Origin: Amycolatopsis pretoriensis
GTDB taxonomy: Bacteria > Actinomycetota > Actinomycetes > Mycobacteriales > Pseudonocardiaceae
Reading direction: 5' to 3'
DNA: 64,000 nt
Assembly: GCF_900107925.1 (NCBI RefSeq)
Contig: NZ_FNUJ01000017.1
Span: 1 to 64,000, forward strand
Shown here: piece after piece, positions 23,173-31,840 of the stretch
Layout: every line of letters begins with the position of its first letter
How positions within the stretch are numbered: position 1 is the first letter of the stretch
Position numbers and translations under genes: made by a program
Notes under the pieces: model-generated
Told to the model about the DNA's origin: nothing
The model's database searches: none
The model's input: the letters and a program-made list of their open reading frames with translations, nothing else

Positions 23173-24043
23173 GCAGCGCCCGGATCGCCGGGCTGTCATC
23201 GGCGCTGCGCCGCCACGCCGCGTGGACCTCCCGCTTCGGCTGGCGGCGCAACGGCCGGGCCACCAAGTCCTCCCCCAACGGCGGCCGCGCCAGCCGCGGG
23301 ATCAACGCGATCACCTCCCCGGACGCAACCAACGCCAGCTGCGTCGCGAAGTCGTCGACCAGGTGACGCACGTCCGGCTCCTCCGGCGCGTCCGCGAACA
23401 GGCGGCGGAACCATTGGTGGCACACGGTTCCCGGCGGGCTGGTCACCCACGCGTGGCCCGCGAGGTCGACGCGGTCCAGGGGCGCGGTGGCCGACGCCAG
23501 CGGGTGCGTGCGGCTCAGCACCACGTCGCCGACGTCGGTGTGCACCAGCCGCTGCGTCAACGACGCCGGTGCCGGGGCCGGCAGCCCGTCGGCGTCGTGG
23601 ACCAGCGCCAGGTCGGCCGTTCCCGCGTCGACGCTGCGCAAAGCCTCGTCCGGATCCTGCTCGGTGATCTGCACGCGCAGGTCCGGACAGCGCTCCGACA
23701 GCCCGCGCAGCACCGGGGCCAGCAGGCCGCGGATCGCGGTCGAGAACGCCACCACCCGGAGCGTGCCGCGCGGCGCTCCTTCCGACACCGACTGGGCCGC
23801 TTCCGCGCAGCGCTCCAGCGCCTGGAACACCGACGGCGCCGCGTCGGCGATCGCCTGACCGGCCGGGGTCAGCACCACCCCGCGGCCCGACGGCGCCAGC
23901 ACCGGCACTCCGACCTGCCGTTCCAGCCGCTTGAGCTGCTGCGACACCGCCGACGCCGTGAACCCCAGTTCGTCGGCCGCGCGCGCCAGGGTGCCGAGCG
24001 CCGCCACCGACCGCAACGCTCGCAGCGCTCCGACTTCGATCAT
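23156..24043 (-). CDS. LysR-type transcriptional regulator
   Basis: A 295-residue regulator with the LysR winged helix at residues 4-62 (ALRALRSVAALGTLARAADE, then TASAVSQQLKRLE) and a two-lobed periplasmic-binding-like effector domain after it. ATG 24043 is used; a TTG codon just before it is less likely. It is divergent from the dapA-like gene, and the perfect palindrome GCAATATTGC lies in the gap, so it probably controls that gene and itself. Confidence 0.92.
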   Translation of the reverse strand: MIEVGALRALRSVAALGTLARAADELGFTASAVSQQLKRLERQVGVPVLAPSGRGVVLTPAGQAIADAAPSVFQALERCAEAAQSVSEGAPRGTLRVVAFSTAIRGLLAPVLRGLSERCPDLRVQITEQDPDEALRSVDAGTADLALVHDADGLPAPAPASLTQRLVHTDVGDVVLSRTHPLASATAPLDRVDLAGHAWVTSPPGTVCHQWFRRLFADAPEEPDVRHLVDDFATQLALVASGEVIALIPRLARPPLGEDLVARPLRRQPKREVHAAWRRSADDSPAIRALLTELG

Positions 24044-24055
24044 CAAGCCAGGCTA

Positions 24056-24065
24056 CGCAATATTG
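24056..24065. promoter_or_regulatory. Candidate LysR binding palindrome
   Basis: GCAATATTGC is a perfect 10-base AT-rich palindrome in the 73-base gap between lysR and the dapA-like gene. It is the only AT-rich patch in the gap and fits the centre of a T-N11-A box. Confidence 0.4.
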
Positions 24066-24116
24066 CCAAAAAAGCATCGCTGGACCGCATCAGTCGTCAC
24101 CGGCAAGCTCGACGTC

Positions 24117-24992
24117 ATGACCGACTTCGGCACCAACCTCGTCGCGATGGTGACCCCCATGGAGCCCGGCGGGGCGATCAGCGAACCCGGCCTCGCGGGC
24201 CTCGTCGACCACCTGCTCGCCACCGGCTGCGACAGCCTCGTCGCCGGCGGGACGACCGGCGAGTCCCCCACCCTGACCGAGCCCGAAGCCGCCGGGCTGG
24301 TCCGGAGCGTGGTGGAACGGACCGCCGGCCGGGCCCGGGTGATCGCCGGCGTCGGCACGTACGACACCGCCGCGAGCGTCCGCCGGGCCCGCGACGCCGA
24401 GGCGGCCGGCGCGGACGGGCTCCTGCTCGTCTGCCCCTACTACTCCCGGCCGACGCAGGCCGGCGTCGTGGCCCACTGCCTCGCGGTGGCCGACGCGACC
24501 GAGCTGCCGGTGATGCTCTACGACGTCCCGGCGCGGGCCGGCATCCCGATGACACCCGCGACGCTCGCCGAACTCGCCGCGCACCCCCGGATCCGGGCGG
24601 TCAAGGACGCGAAGGGCGACCTGTTCGAGGCGATGACGGTCATGGCGGCGACGGGACTCGCGTACTACTGCGGCATCGACGAGCTGAACCTGCCGTACCT
24701 CGCGTCCGGCGCGGCGGGCGTGGTCAGCGTCGTGGGCAACGTGGCGGCGGACCGCACCGCGGCCCTGATCGATGCCGTCCACCGCGGCGACCTGGAGTCG
24801 GCTCGGGCGATCAACCGGTCACTGATCCCCCTGGTGGAGGCCATCATGCGCTCTGGTCCGGGGGCGACGGCGGCCAAGGCGATGCTGGCCGAACTCGGCG
24901 TCATCCCGCACGCGAGCGTCCGGCTCCCGCTGGTCGAGGTCAGCTCGACGGCAGCCGGTACACCGACACGTGCGACGGCGACCGCGTCGTGA
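24117..24992 (+). CDS. Dihydrodipicolinate synthase/N-acetylneuraminate lyase family protein
   Basis: A 291-residue TIM-barrel aldolase. Family marks are GGTTGESPTLTEPE (residues 41-54), YYSRPTQ, LYDVPARAGI with the catalytic Tyr, and IRAVKDAKGDL with the Schiff-base Lys near residue 160. These enzymes condense or cleave pyruvate-type keto acids. The gene stands next to a divergent lysR and not in a lysine operon, so it may be either a second DapA or a catabolic aldolase. The end overlaps the convergent methyltransferase by 53 bases. Confidence 0.9.
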   Translation: MTDFGTNLVAMVTPMEPGGAISEPGLAGLVDHLLATGCDSLVAGGTTGESPTLTEPEAAGLVRSVVERTAGRARVIAGVGTYDTAASVRRARDAEAAGADGLLLVCPYYSRPTQAGVVAHCLAVADATELPVMLYDVPARAGIPMTPATLAELAAHPRIRAVKDAKGDLFEAMTVMAATGLAYYCGIDELNLPYLASGAAGVVSVVGNVAADRTAALIDAVHRGDLESARAINRSLIPLVEAIMRSGPGATAAKAMLAELGVIPHASVRLPLVEVSSTAAGTPTRATATAS

Positions 24993-25671
24993 ACTCCGCC
25001 CCGGTCCAGTCCGCGTGCCGGGACTCCAGCTCGAACCCGGCCAGCCGGCCCATCAGGTCCAGCTCGGCCGGCCAGATGTAGCGCTGCGGGCAGCGGCTGA
25101 CCCGCGCCTGCCGCCCCTCGCCGAACGTGAAGTGGTGCGACTCCAGGTGCTGGCGCACCGTGTCGTAGGTGTCCACGCCGACGTACCCGGACTCCGCGGT
25201 GAACACCAGCGCGTCCTGCCCCGGCGGCAGCCGGCGAAGCTCCGGGACGCCCAGCTCGATCACGAACCGGCCGCCCGGGCCCAGGTGACGGGCCGCGTTG
25301 CGGAAGCACGCGATCTGCTCGTCCTGGGTCAGCAGGTTGCCGATCGTGTTGAAGACCAGGTAGACGAGCGAAAACTCGCCCGGCGCGGTCGCCGTGGCCA
25401 TGTCGCCGACGACCACCGGAATAGCCGCCTTCTCGGCCAGCTTGGCGAGCATGGGTTCGGACAGCTCGATGCCCGTGACGGACACGCCTCGCGCGGCGAG
25501 CGGGACGGCCACCCGGCCGGTGCCGATCGCGAACTCCAGCGCGCGCCCGCCCTCGGCCAGCGCGGCGAGGCGGTCGACCGCCGGGTCCACGACCTCCGGG
25601 GCGAACATCCCCCGGCCCGGCGTGTCGTAGCGGTCGGCGGCCTCGACGTCCCAGATGTCTTCTTGACGCAC
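24940..25671 (-). CDS. Class I SAM-dependent methyltransferase
   Basis: A 243-residue methyltransferase with motif I in ALEFAIGTGRVAVPLAARG (about 43-61), motif II/III around VVVGDMATATAP and the later FVIELGVPELRRLPPG. GTG 25671 was chosen as start so that the protein begins at the conserved RQEDIWDVEAADRYDTPG; an ATG 12 codons upstream gives a glycine-rich extension. The substrate is unknown. It is divergent from the small protein at 25768, with a 20-base palindrome between them. Confidence 0.85.
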   Translation of the reverse strand: MRQEDIWDVEAADRYDTPGRGMFAPEVVDPAVDRLAALAEGGRALEFAIGTGRVAVPLAARGVSVTGIELSEPMLAKLAEKAAIPVVVGDMATATAPGEFSLVYLVFNTIGNLLTQDEQIACFRNAARHLGPGGRFVIELGVPELRRLPPGQDALVFTAESGYVGVDTYDTVRQHLESHHFTFGEGRQARVSRCPQRYIWPAELDLMGRLAGFELESRHADWTGAEFTTRSPSHVSVYRLPSS

Positions 25672-25716
25672 ACCGCCAGCCTCGCCGCCACCCCTGAAAC
25701 TGTCCAACCATTAAAG

Positions 25717-25736
25717 CTTGCCCGATTTCGGGCAAG
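25717..25736. promoter_or_regulatory. Perfect 8-4-8 palindrome between divergent genes
   Basis: CTTGCCCGATTTCGGGCAAG lies between the methyltransferase and the 90-residue gene. It may be an operator or an RNA hairpin in the leader of the small gene and glmS. No regulator lies beside it. Confidence 0.45.
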
Positions 25737-25767
25737 AATTTGAAGTCTGCGACACGATCGGGGCATG

Positions 25768-26037
25768 ATGGCCGACGTGGCAGAGACCGACATCGTCGAG
25801 CGCGTGGCCGCGTCCACCGGTCTCCCGCCGGGGATCGCCGCCCGCGTCGTCGACGACGTCCTCGCCTACTACCGGACACCCACGGAGGACCACGTCCGCC
25901 GCCGGCACGCCGAGCTGCAGGCCGAGGGCCGGAAGAACGCCGAGATCTTCCCGCTCATCGCCGCCGAGCTCCGCGGCCGGCTGGTGGCCGCGCCCGTCCT
26001 GTCCGAGCGCCAGCTGCGGCGCATCGTCTACGGCTGA
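25768..26037 (+). CDS. Small conserved-looking protein upstream of glmS
   Basis: An 89-residue acidic-to-basic helical protein (GLPPGIAARVVDDVLAYY, HVRRRHAELQAEGRKNAEIF, LSERQLRRIVYG) without membrane segments or cysteines. Two adjacent ATGs (25765, 25768) can serve as start. It ends 13 bases before glmS on the same strand and so is probably co-transcribed. I do not recognise a family. Third-position GC bias matches its neighbours, which supports real coding. A regulatory link to glucosamine synthesis is only suggested by position. Confidence 0.65.
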   Translation: MADVAETDIVERVAASTGLPPGIAARVVDDVLAYYRTPTEDHVRRRHAELQAEGRKNAEIFPLIAAELRGRLVAAPVLSERQLRRIVYG

Positions 26038-26050
26038 AAGAAGGTTCGCC

Positions 26051-27874
26051 ATGTGCGGGATCGTCGGCTACATCGGCGGCCAGAACGCCGCCCCCATCCT
26101 CCTCGAGGGCCTGACCCGGCTCGAGTACCGCGGGTACGACTCCGCGGGCATCGCCGTCCTCGGCGCCAAGGGCGCCCCGCAGGTCCACCGGGTCGTCGGC
26201 CGGGTCCGCAACCTCGCCGCCGCGCTGCCCAAGCGCCTGACCGGCAAGGTCGGCATCGGCCACACGCGCTGGGCGACGCACGGGCCGGCGTCGGAGGCCA
26301 ACGCGCACCCGCACACCTCCGAAGACGGCCGGATCAGCGTCGTCCACAACGGCATCATCGACAACGCCGACACCTTGCGCGCCCAGCTCGCCGACGCCGG
26401 CGTCACCCTCACCTCCGAGACCGACACCGAGGTCCTCGCCCACCTGATCGCGCGCGCCGGCGCCGAAACGCTCGAAGACGCCGTGGTCGAGGCCGTCTCG
26501 CGGATCACCGGCACGTACGCGATCGCCGTCACCGACAGCGAACACCCCGACCGGCTCGTCATCGCGCGCAACGGCTCCCCGCTCATCATCGGCGTCGGCG
26601 AGCGCGAGATGTTCGTCGCCAGCGACCTCGCCGCGCTCGTCCGGCACACCTCGCAGGTCGCGCACCTCGACGACGGCGAGTTCGCCACGGTCTTCGCCAC
26701 CGGCTACCGCACCTTCACCGTCGACGAGAGCGACACCACCAAGCCGGCCACCGAGATCGACATCGCCGCCGAAGACCTCGACCTCGGCGGCTTCCCGCAC
26801 TACATGGCCAAGGAGATCCAGGAGCAGCCCGAATCGGTCGAGCGGATCATCCGCGGCCGGCTCGACGACCGGTTCGGCGTCGCCCGGCTCGACGGCCTCA
26901 ACCTGACGCCGCGGGAGCTGCGCGGGTTCAGCCGCGTGAAGATCCTCGGCTGCGGCTCGGCCTACTACGTCGGCCAGATCGGCGCGACGATGATCGAGGA
27001 GCTGGCCCGGATCCCGGCCGACGCCGAAGCCGCGTCGGAGTTCCGCTACCGCAACCCGATCATCGAAGCGGACACGCTCTACATCGCGGTCAGCCAGTCC
27101 GGCGAGACGATCGACACCGCGTTCGCCGTCGAGGAGATCAAGCGCAAGGGCGGCCGGGTGGTCGGCTTGGTCAACGTCGTCGGCTCGACCATCGCCCGCG
27201 CCTGCGACGGCGGCGTCTACCTCCACGCCGGCCCGGAGATCGCGGTCGCCTCGACCAAGGCGCTGACGAACATGGCCGTCGGCTTCGCGTTGATCGCGCT
27301 GGCGCTGGGCCGGGTCCGCGATCTGTCCAATGCGGACGGTCAGCGGATCATCGACGCGATCCGCGCGTTGCCGGGCCAGATCAAGTCCATCCTGGACGCC
27401 GAGCCGGAGATCGCCGAGCACGCGAAGGCCGCGGCCACCGCGAAGAGCCTGTTCTTCATCGGCCGCGTCCGCGGCTTCCCGGTGGCTCGCGAGGGCGCGC
27501 AGAAGTTCAAGGAGATCTCCTACCGGCACGCCGAGGCGTACCAGACGTCGGAGCTGAAGCACGGCCCGCTGGCCCTGATCGACGACTCGCTCCCGACGGT
27601 CGCGATCGTGCCCGCCGACGAGCTCGCCGGCCGCAACCTGGCCGCGCTGCAGCAGATCCGGGCCCGCGGCGGGTCCGTCCTGGCCGTGACGCACGAAGAC
27701 GTCGACTTCGGCGAACTGGACGTCCCGCGGATCGTCGTGCCGCGAACCGAGCCGGAGCTCGACCCGATCCTGCTGACCATCCCGTTGCAGCTGCTGGCCT
27801 ACCACGCCGCGCTGACGCTGGGCTACGACATCGACAAGCCGCGCAACCTCGCCAAGTCCGTCACCGTCGAGTGA
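26051..27874 (+). CDS. glmS: Glutamine--fructose-6-phosphate aminotransferase (isomerizing)
   Basis: A 607-residue two-domain enzyme that makes glucosamine-6-phosphate for the cell wall. The N-terminal glutaminase starts with the nucleophile Cys2 (MCGIVGYIGG) and has LEYRGYDSAGIAV and GIGHTRWATHG. The two SIS isomerase domains show CGSAYYVG, SQSGETIDTA and SYRHAEAYQTSELKHGPLALI, ending in DKPRNLAKSVTVE as in other GlmS proteins. ATG 26051 has AAAGAAGG upstream. No glmS-ribozyme-like leader was seen. The end overlaps the convergent BNR gene by 14 bases. Confidence 0.97.
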   Translation: MCGIVGYIGGQNAAPILLEGLTRLEYRGYDSAGIAVLGAKGAPQVHRVVGRVRNLAAALPKRLTGKVGIGHTRWATHGPASEANAHPHTSEDGRISVVHNGIIDNADTLRAQLADAGVTLTSETDTEVLAHLIARAGAETLEDAVVEAVSRITGTYAIAVTDSEHPDRLVIARNGSPLIIGVGEREMFVASDLAALVRHTSQVAHLDDGEFATVFATGYRTFTVDESDTTKPATEIDIAAEDLDLGGFPHYMAKEIQEQPESVERIIRGRLDDRFGVARLDGLNLTPRELRGFSRVKILGCGSAYYVGQIGATMIEELARIPADAEAASEFRYRNPIIEADTLYIAVSQSGETIDTAFAVEEIKRKGGRVVGLVNVVGSTIARACDGGVYLHAGPEIAVASTKALTNMAVGFALIALALGRVRDLSNADGQRIIDAIRALPGQIKSILDAEPEIAEHAKAAATAKSLFFIGRVRGFPVAREGAQKFKEISYRHAEAYQTSELKHGPLALIDDSLPTVAIVPADELAGRNLAALQQIRARGGSVLAVTHEDVDFGELDVPRIVVPRTEPELDPILLTIPLQLLAYHAALTLGYDIDKPRNLAKSVTVE

Positions 27875-29279
27875 GGCCCAGGCGGAAGTCGGCCACCCGG
27901 ATCGGCGAGGGCGTCGTTCCGGTGGAGACCTGCTGGTACAGCACGGAAAGCACGCCCGTGGCGGCGAGGCGTGAGTCGTCGACGTCGACCTCGCCGAAGG
28001 CGTTCAGGTCCGGGGTGTACACCGTCGTCCAGTCGGTCCACCCGCTCGCCTTGGACGCCGCCACGATTCGGCCGTACGGCATCACGAGATAGGCGTTGTC
28101 GGCGCGGTCGAACACCAGTTTCGTCCGCTGGGTGGATCCGGGCGCGACCGGTACTTCGCGCTTGGTCCAGCCGCCGTCGGCGGCCCGGCTGAGGAAGAAC
28201 GTCCGGCCGTACTGCTTACGCTGCGCGGAGTAGTTCGTGACGCACTGGGTGAACCGGCCGGGCACGTAGCTGACCACGACGTGCGGTTGCCCCGCGGAGT
28301 CGACGGCCTGGCTTTCCTGGTTCATCAGGCCGTGGTCGACGCCGAGGGGATCGACGACGGTGCCCGGCGAACCCACCGCCACCGGCGTGCCGCCCGTCGT
28401 CGCGACGACCGTGCCCGCGTTGTTCCGCCAGGTGCGGCCGCGGTCGTCGCTGTAGACGTACCCGGTGTCGTGGTTGGCCAGGCCACCCGCGTCGCAGAGC
28501 ACGCCGGAATTGCCTTCACGCCAGGTGAACGCGGCGTGCAGCCGGCCGCCGGGACCGTAGGTGATGCCGTGCAGGTACATGTTCCGGGTCGTGCTGGTGA
28601 CGCCGTTGCCGGAAGTCCACGAGCCGGTCGCCGACGTCCACTTCCCGAGCTTGTGCCAGCTGCCGCCGCTGTATTCGGCCAGTTCGTCGGTGCCGTTGCC
28701 GGACACGCCGGTCCGGTAGCTCAGCTGCAGCCGCCGTTCCGGCGTGACCACGAACTGCGGGTAGGTGATCGCGCCGACGTCGACGCCGTTCAGCGTCCGC
28801 TGCACCGGGCCGAACGCGGCCGGCGTCCAGGCGTGCGAGGCGGGCGCGGAGAGCAGGCCCGCGACCGACTCGACGTAGAACACCTGGTTGCCGTGGGTGT
28901 CCATGGCCACGTGCAGCCGGCCGTCTTCCGGCGAGACACCCATCGAGATCACGTTGTGCGAGTCGTCGACGGTCAGCTTGTGCGGCAGCACGGCGGTCTG
29001 CCACGCGCCGGTGCCGGCCCGCCGGGCGAGCACGGCGCCGCGGTCGGCGGTGTACCAGGCCGCGTACTGGTAGCCGGCGTAGCCGAAGATCCCGCTCTGC
29101 TGGAAGGAGTCGTTGTTCACCAGCCCGTCGTAGGAGACGAAGTACAGCGCGGTGGCGTCGAGAAGGGTGTCCCCGATCTTCGTCGCGGACACGGCCGGTG
29201 CCGCGGACGCGGGCACGGTGGGCGCCAGGGAGAGCACAACGGCCGCCAGCACGCCGAGGATCCGGGAACGCTTCGCCAT
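27861..29279 (-). CDS. Secreted BNR-4 repeat protein, possible polysaccharide lyase or glycosidase
   Basis: A 472-residue exported protein with a Sec signal (ILGVLAAVVLSLAPTVPASA) and a beta-propeller-like body. Visible marks are an SPEDGRLHVAMDTHG repeat, YVYSDDRGRTWRNN (an Asp-box) and PQFVVTPERRLQLSYRTG. These fit the BNR_4 family, which includes enzymes acting on uronate-rich polysaccharides. The catalytic role is not proven here. A LacI-type palindrome 18 bases upstream of the ATG suggests induction by a sugar. Confidence 0.8.
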   Translation of the reverse strand: MAKRSRILGVLAAVVLSLAPTVPASAAPAVSATKIGDTLLDATALYFVSYDGLVNNDSFQQSGIFGYAGYQYAAWYTADRGAVLARRAGTGAWQTAVLPHKLTVDDSHNVISMGVSPEDGRLHVAMDTHGNQVFYVESVAGLLSAPASHAWTPAAFGPVQRTLNGVDVGAITYPQFVVTPERRLQLSYRTGVSGNGTDELAEYSGGSWHKLGKWTSATGSWTSGNGVTSTTRNMYLHGITYGPGGRLHAAFTWREGNSGVLCDAGGLANHDTGYVYSDDRGRTWRNNAGTVVATTGGTPVAVGSPGTVVDPLGVDHGLMNQESQAVDSAGQPHVVVSYVPGRFTQCVTNYSAQRKQYGRTFFLSRAADGGWTKREVPVAPGSTQRTKLVFDRADNAYLVMPYGRIVAASKASGWTDWTTVYTPDLNAFGEVDVDDSRLAATGVLSVLYQQVSTGTTPSPIRVADFRLGLTRR

Positions 29280-29296
29280 GGCCGCCCCTTCCAGGA

Positions 29297-29310
29297 TGTT
29301 AACGTGAACA
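29297..29310. promoter_or_regulatory. LacI-type operator-like palindrome
   Basis: TGTTAACGTGAACA has the central CG and the TGTTxACG/CGTxAACA halves of LacI-family operators, with one mismatched pair. It lies just upstream of the BNR gene. Confidence 0.45.
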
Positions 29311-29360
29311 GGGTCACCCTCCGTCCGGCCGCCGTCAACCGACGAACGGGGGTATCGCGG

Positions 29361-30533
29361 TCACGGCCTCCCCGCGAAGACCGCCGCCCCGGGGATCTCC
29401 TGGCGACGCTGCCGGGCCTGCTTGGGCATGTTCCAGCCGAGCACGCCGACCACCTCACGACCCCGCCGGTACCGCGCCACGAACCGGCCCGCCGCCACGT
29501 CACCTTCCACAATGGACACCTCGGCGGCCGCGGACAACGTGCCGTGCACGTGGATCCGGGCGTCGAACTGGTTGGTCCAGAAGTACGGCACCGGCGTGTA
29601 CGAGCGGTCCTCGCCGAGGATGTTCCCCGCGACGGCGGCCGCTTGCTCGGTCGCGTTCGTCCGGTTCTCCAGGCGCAGCAGGACGTCGAGGCCTTCGTGG
29701 TGCCAGCGGGCCACGTCGCCGGCCGCGTAGATCCCGTCCGCCGCCCGGCAGCGGGAGTCGCACACGACGCCGTTGTCGCACAGCACTCCGCTGCCCGCCA
29801 GCCAGTCCGTCGCCGGCGCGGCGCCGAACGCCACCACGACGACGTCGGCGGGCAGCACGTCACCGGTCTCCAAGCGGACGCCGGTGACCCGTCCGTCCTC
29901 CGAGGACAGTCCGGTGACGGCGTTCCCGAGCCGCAGCCCGACGCCGCGCCCGGCGTGCAGCTCGGCGAGCAGGCCCGCGGCCAGCGGTCCGAACTGGTAC
30001 GCGAGCGGTGCGGGCTGCGGGCCGGCCAGGGTGACCGGCACGCCGAGGCCGCACACGGTCGCCGCGATCTCCGCGCCGAGGACGCCGTCGCCGACGACCA
30101 CGACCCGCTTGCCCGGCGCCAGGTCCGCGCGCAGGGCCAGCGCGTCGTCGAGGGCCCGCAGCACGTGGACGCCGGCGAGGCCGTCCTGTCCCGGCAGCGT
30201 GCGCGGCCGCAGTCCGGTGGCGAGCACGACGGCGTCCGCGGTCAGCGCCCGCCCCTGTGCCGTGTGGACGGTCCGCGCGCGGGCGTCGAGCCGCACCGCC
30301 GGATCGCCGAGCACGAACTCGGCGTCCAATGCGGACAGTGCGTCGGGCGTGCGCAAGCTGGTTTGCGAAGGTGTCCAGCTGCCCGCGAGGACCTGTTTGG
30401 ACAGCGGCGGCCGGTCGTACGGGAGGTGCGCCTCGGCACCCAGCACGGCCACGCCACCGTCGTATCCCTTGCGGCGCAGTGCTTCCACGGTGGCGAGGCC
30501 GGCCGCCGAAGCACCGACGACGAGGACGTTCAC
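29361..30533 (-). CDS. FAD-dependent ferredoxin reductase of a P450 redox chain
   Basis: A 390-residue pyridine-nucleotide-disulfide-type flavoprotein. It has an N-terminal FAD fold (VLVVGASAAGLATVEALRR), an internal NAD(P)H fold (RVVVVGDGVLGAEIAATV, about 145-160) and the late FAD motif GIYAAGDVARW, followed by the reductase C-terminal domain. GTG 30533 overlaps the ferredoxin stop. It should pass electrons from NAD(P)H to the adjacent ferredoxin for a P450, but the P450 in this operon is a remnant. Confidence 0.92.
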   Translation of the reverse strand: MNVLVVGASAAGLATVEALRRKGYDGGVAVLGAEAHLPYDRPPLSKQVLAGSWTPSQTSLRTPDALSALDAEFVLGDPAVRLDARARTVHTAQGRALTADAVVLATGLRPRTLPGQDGLAGVHVLRALDDALALRADLAPGKRVVVVGDGVLGAEIAATVCGLGVPVTLAGPQPAPLAYQFGPLAAGLLAELHAGRGVGLRLGNAVTGLSSEDGRVTGVRLETGDVLPADVVVVAFGAAPATDWLAGSGVLCDNGVVCDSRCRAADGIYAAGDVARWHHEGLDVLLRLENRTNATEQAAAVAGNILGEDRSYTPVPYFWTNQFDARIHVHGTLSAAAEVSIVEGDVAAGRFVARYRRGREVVGVLGWNMPKQARQRRQEIPGAAVFAGRP

Positions 30534-30730
30534 GCGTCCTCGCTGACCGCGATCGCGACGCCCGGGCAGACGCTCGCCGCCTCCCGGACGGTCGCGTGCA
30601 GCTCTTCGCCCGGGGTCTCGTCGAGCAGGATGACGATGCCGTCGTCGTCGCGCTGGTCGAACACGTCCGGCGCGAGCATCACGCAGGTGCCGGCGCCGCA
30701 GCACTTTCCTTCGTCCACAGTGACCTTCAT
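30530..30730 (-). CDS. [3Fe-4S]-type ferredoxin
   Basis: A 66-residue ferredoxin of the kind that serves actinobacterial P450s. The ligand pattern is C10-x5-C16 (CCGAGTC) with a C-terminal Cys-Pro (VCPGVAI), three ligands as in [3Fe-4S] proteins; an additional Cys11 is present. ATG 30730 overlaps the tetR stop (ATGA) and the end overlaps the reductase gene (GTGA). Confidence 0.93.
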   Translation of the reverse strand: MKVTVDEGKCCGAGTCVMLAPDVFDQRDDDGIVILLDETPGEELHATVREAASVCPGVAIAVSEDA

Positions 30731-31383
30731 GCCTGTTCCTCTCCTGGGTTGCGGGGTGTGACGGGGGCGAGCCAGAGGCCGACGAGAGCGTCGACCAGGC
30801 CGACGGCGGCCGCACGCCAGTCGGCTCGCGGGGTATCGCCGCCTTCGGCGAGCGCTCGTTCGCGCTCGGCCATCGTGTGGATCAGCAGCTGGCGGGTCAT
30901 CGCGCTGCGCTCGGCGCGGACGTCGGCGGGCAGCTCGGGCAGGCACCGGCTCAGCCCCTCCACGGTCCGTGCCAGCGACGGCGCGGAGAGCGTCTCGACG
31001 GCGACGGCCGACCGCAGCGACGGCTCGGTCATCACCTGCGCGGTGAACCGGGCGAACCAGCTCGGCGTGCCCGCCCGCGCGAGGTATTCGGTCGAGGGGT
31101 GGACCAGGCACCGGACCCAGTCGCGCAGGCCGGCGCCCGGGCCGAGCCCGGCGAGCATGCCCGCCCGCAGCTCTTCCACCGCCGCGGAGTGGCGGCGGGC
31201 GATGGCCCGGACGAGGTCGGCGCGGGTGCCGAAGTGGTAGCCGACGGCGGTGTTGTTGCCCTGCCCGGCGGCCTCGCTGATCTGCCGGTTGGACACCGCG
31301 AGCACGCCGTGCTCGGCGTAGAGCCGTTCCGCCGCCGTCAGGATCGCCTCCCGCGTCGCGAACGCCCGGTCCACCGACGTCAC
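30727..31383 (-). CDS. TetR-family regulator within the P450 operon
   Basis: A 218-residue regulator with an N-terminal TetR helix-turn-helix (FATREAILTAAERLYAEHG, ISEAAGQGNNTAVGYHFGTR) and a helical ligand domain. GTG 31383 overlaps the P450 stop. The frame stays open far upstream through the P450 remnant into the dnaE2 remnant, so a long DnaE2-spacer-TetR fusion is theoretically readable from TTG 32115; the natural start is still the GTG. Its native promoter may have been lost with the missing part of the P450. Confidence 0.88.
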   Translation of the reverse strand: MTSVDRAFATREAILTAAERLYAEHGVLAVSNRQISEAAGQGNNTAVGYHFGTRADLVRAIARRHSAAVEELRAGMLAGLGPGAGLRDWVRCLVHPSTEYLARAGTPSWFARFTAQVMTEPSLRSAVAVETLSAPSLARTVEGLSRCLPELPADVRAERSAMTRQLLIHTMAERERALAEGGDTPRADWRAAAVGLVDALVGLWLAPVTPRNPGEEQA

Positions 31384-31840
31384 CACCGGACGGGCAGTTC
31401 CCGAAGTCCGCCGACCGCGAGCCCCTCGATGCGGCGCAGTTCGTCCGCGGGGACGGCGAGCTCGAGCGAGGGCAGCTTGCGCAGCAGGACTTCCAGCGTC
31501 ACCTGCAGTTCCGTGCGGGCGAGGGGCTGACCGAGGCAGGCGTGCGCGCCGGCGCCGAACGCGAGGTGCGGGTTCGGGCTGCGGCCGAGGTCCATTTCGG
31601 ACGCGTTCTCGAACGCGGTCTCGTCGCGGTTCGCGGCGGCCATGCTGCACATCGCGGTGGTGCCGCCGGGCAGGACGGTGCCGGCCAGCTCGAAGTCGTC
31701 GGAGAGGTAGCGGGACATGCCGACGCCGGCGTTCGCGTCGAAGCGCAGGGACTCCTCGACCGCGGTGCGCACGAGCGCCGGGTCGGCCAGCAGCCGCTCC
31801 CAGCGGGTCCGGTCGGCGAGCAGCATCGCGACCGAGCTCG
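31380..31840 (-). pseudogene. Cytochrome P450 remnant (C-terminal part only)
   Basis: About 150 codons remain of a normal ~400-codon P450. The K-helix ExxR (AVEESLRFD) and the haem loop (FGAGAHACLGQPLA) are intact, but everything before the end of the I-helix region is gone. Upstream the reading frame runs into out-of-frame dnaE2 sequence. The join lies near GAGCTCG at about 31834-31842. Without the N-terminal two thirds it cannot fold as a P450. The redox partners downstream are therefore orphaned unless they serve another enzyme. Confidence 0.85.

Noticed and set aside
26038..26050. glmS ribozyme or riboswitch before glmS
   Set aside because: Only 13 bases separate glmS from the gene before it and no fitting fold was seen.
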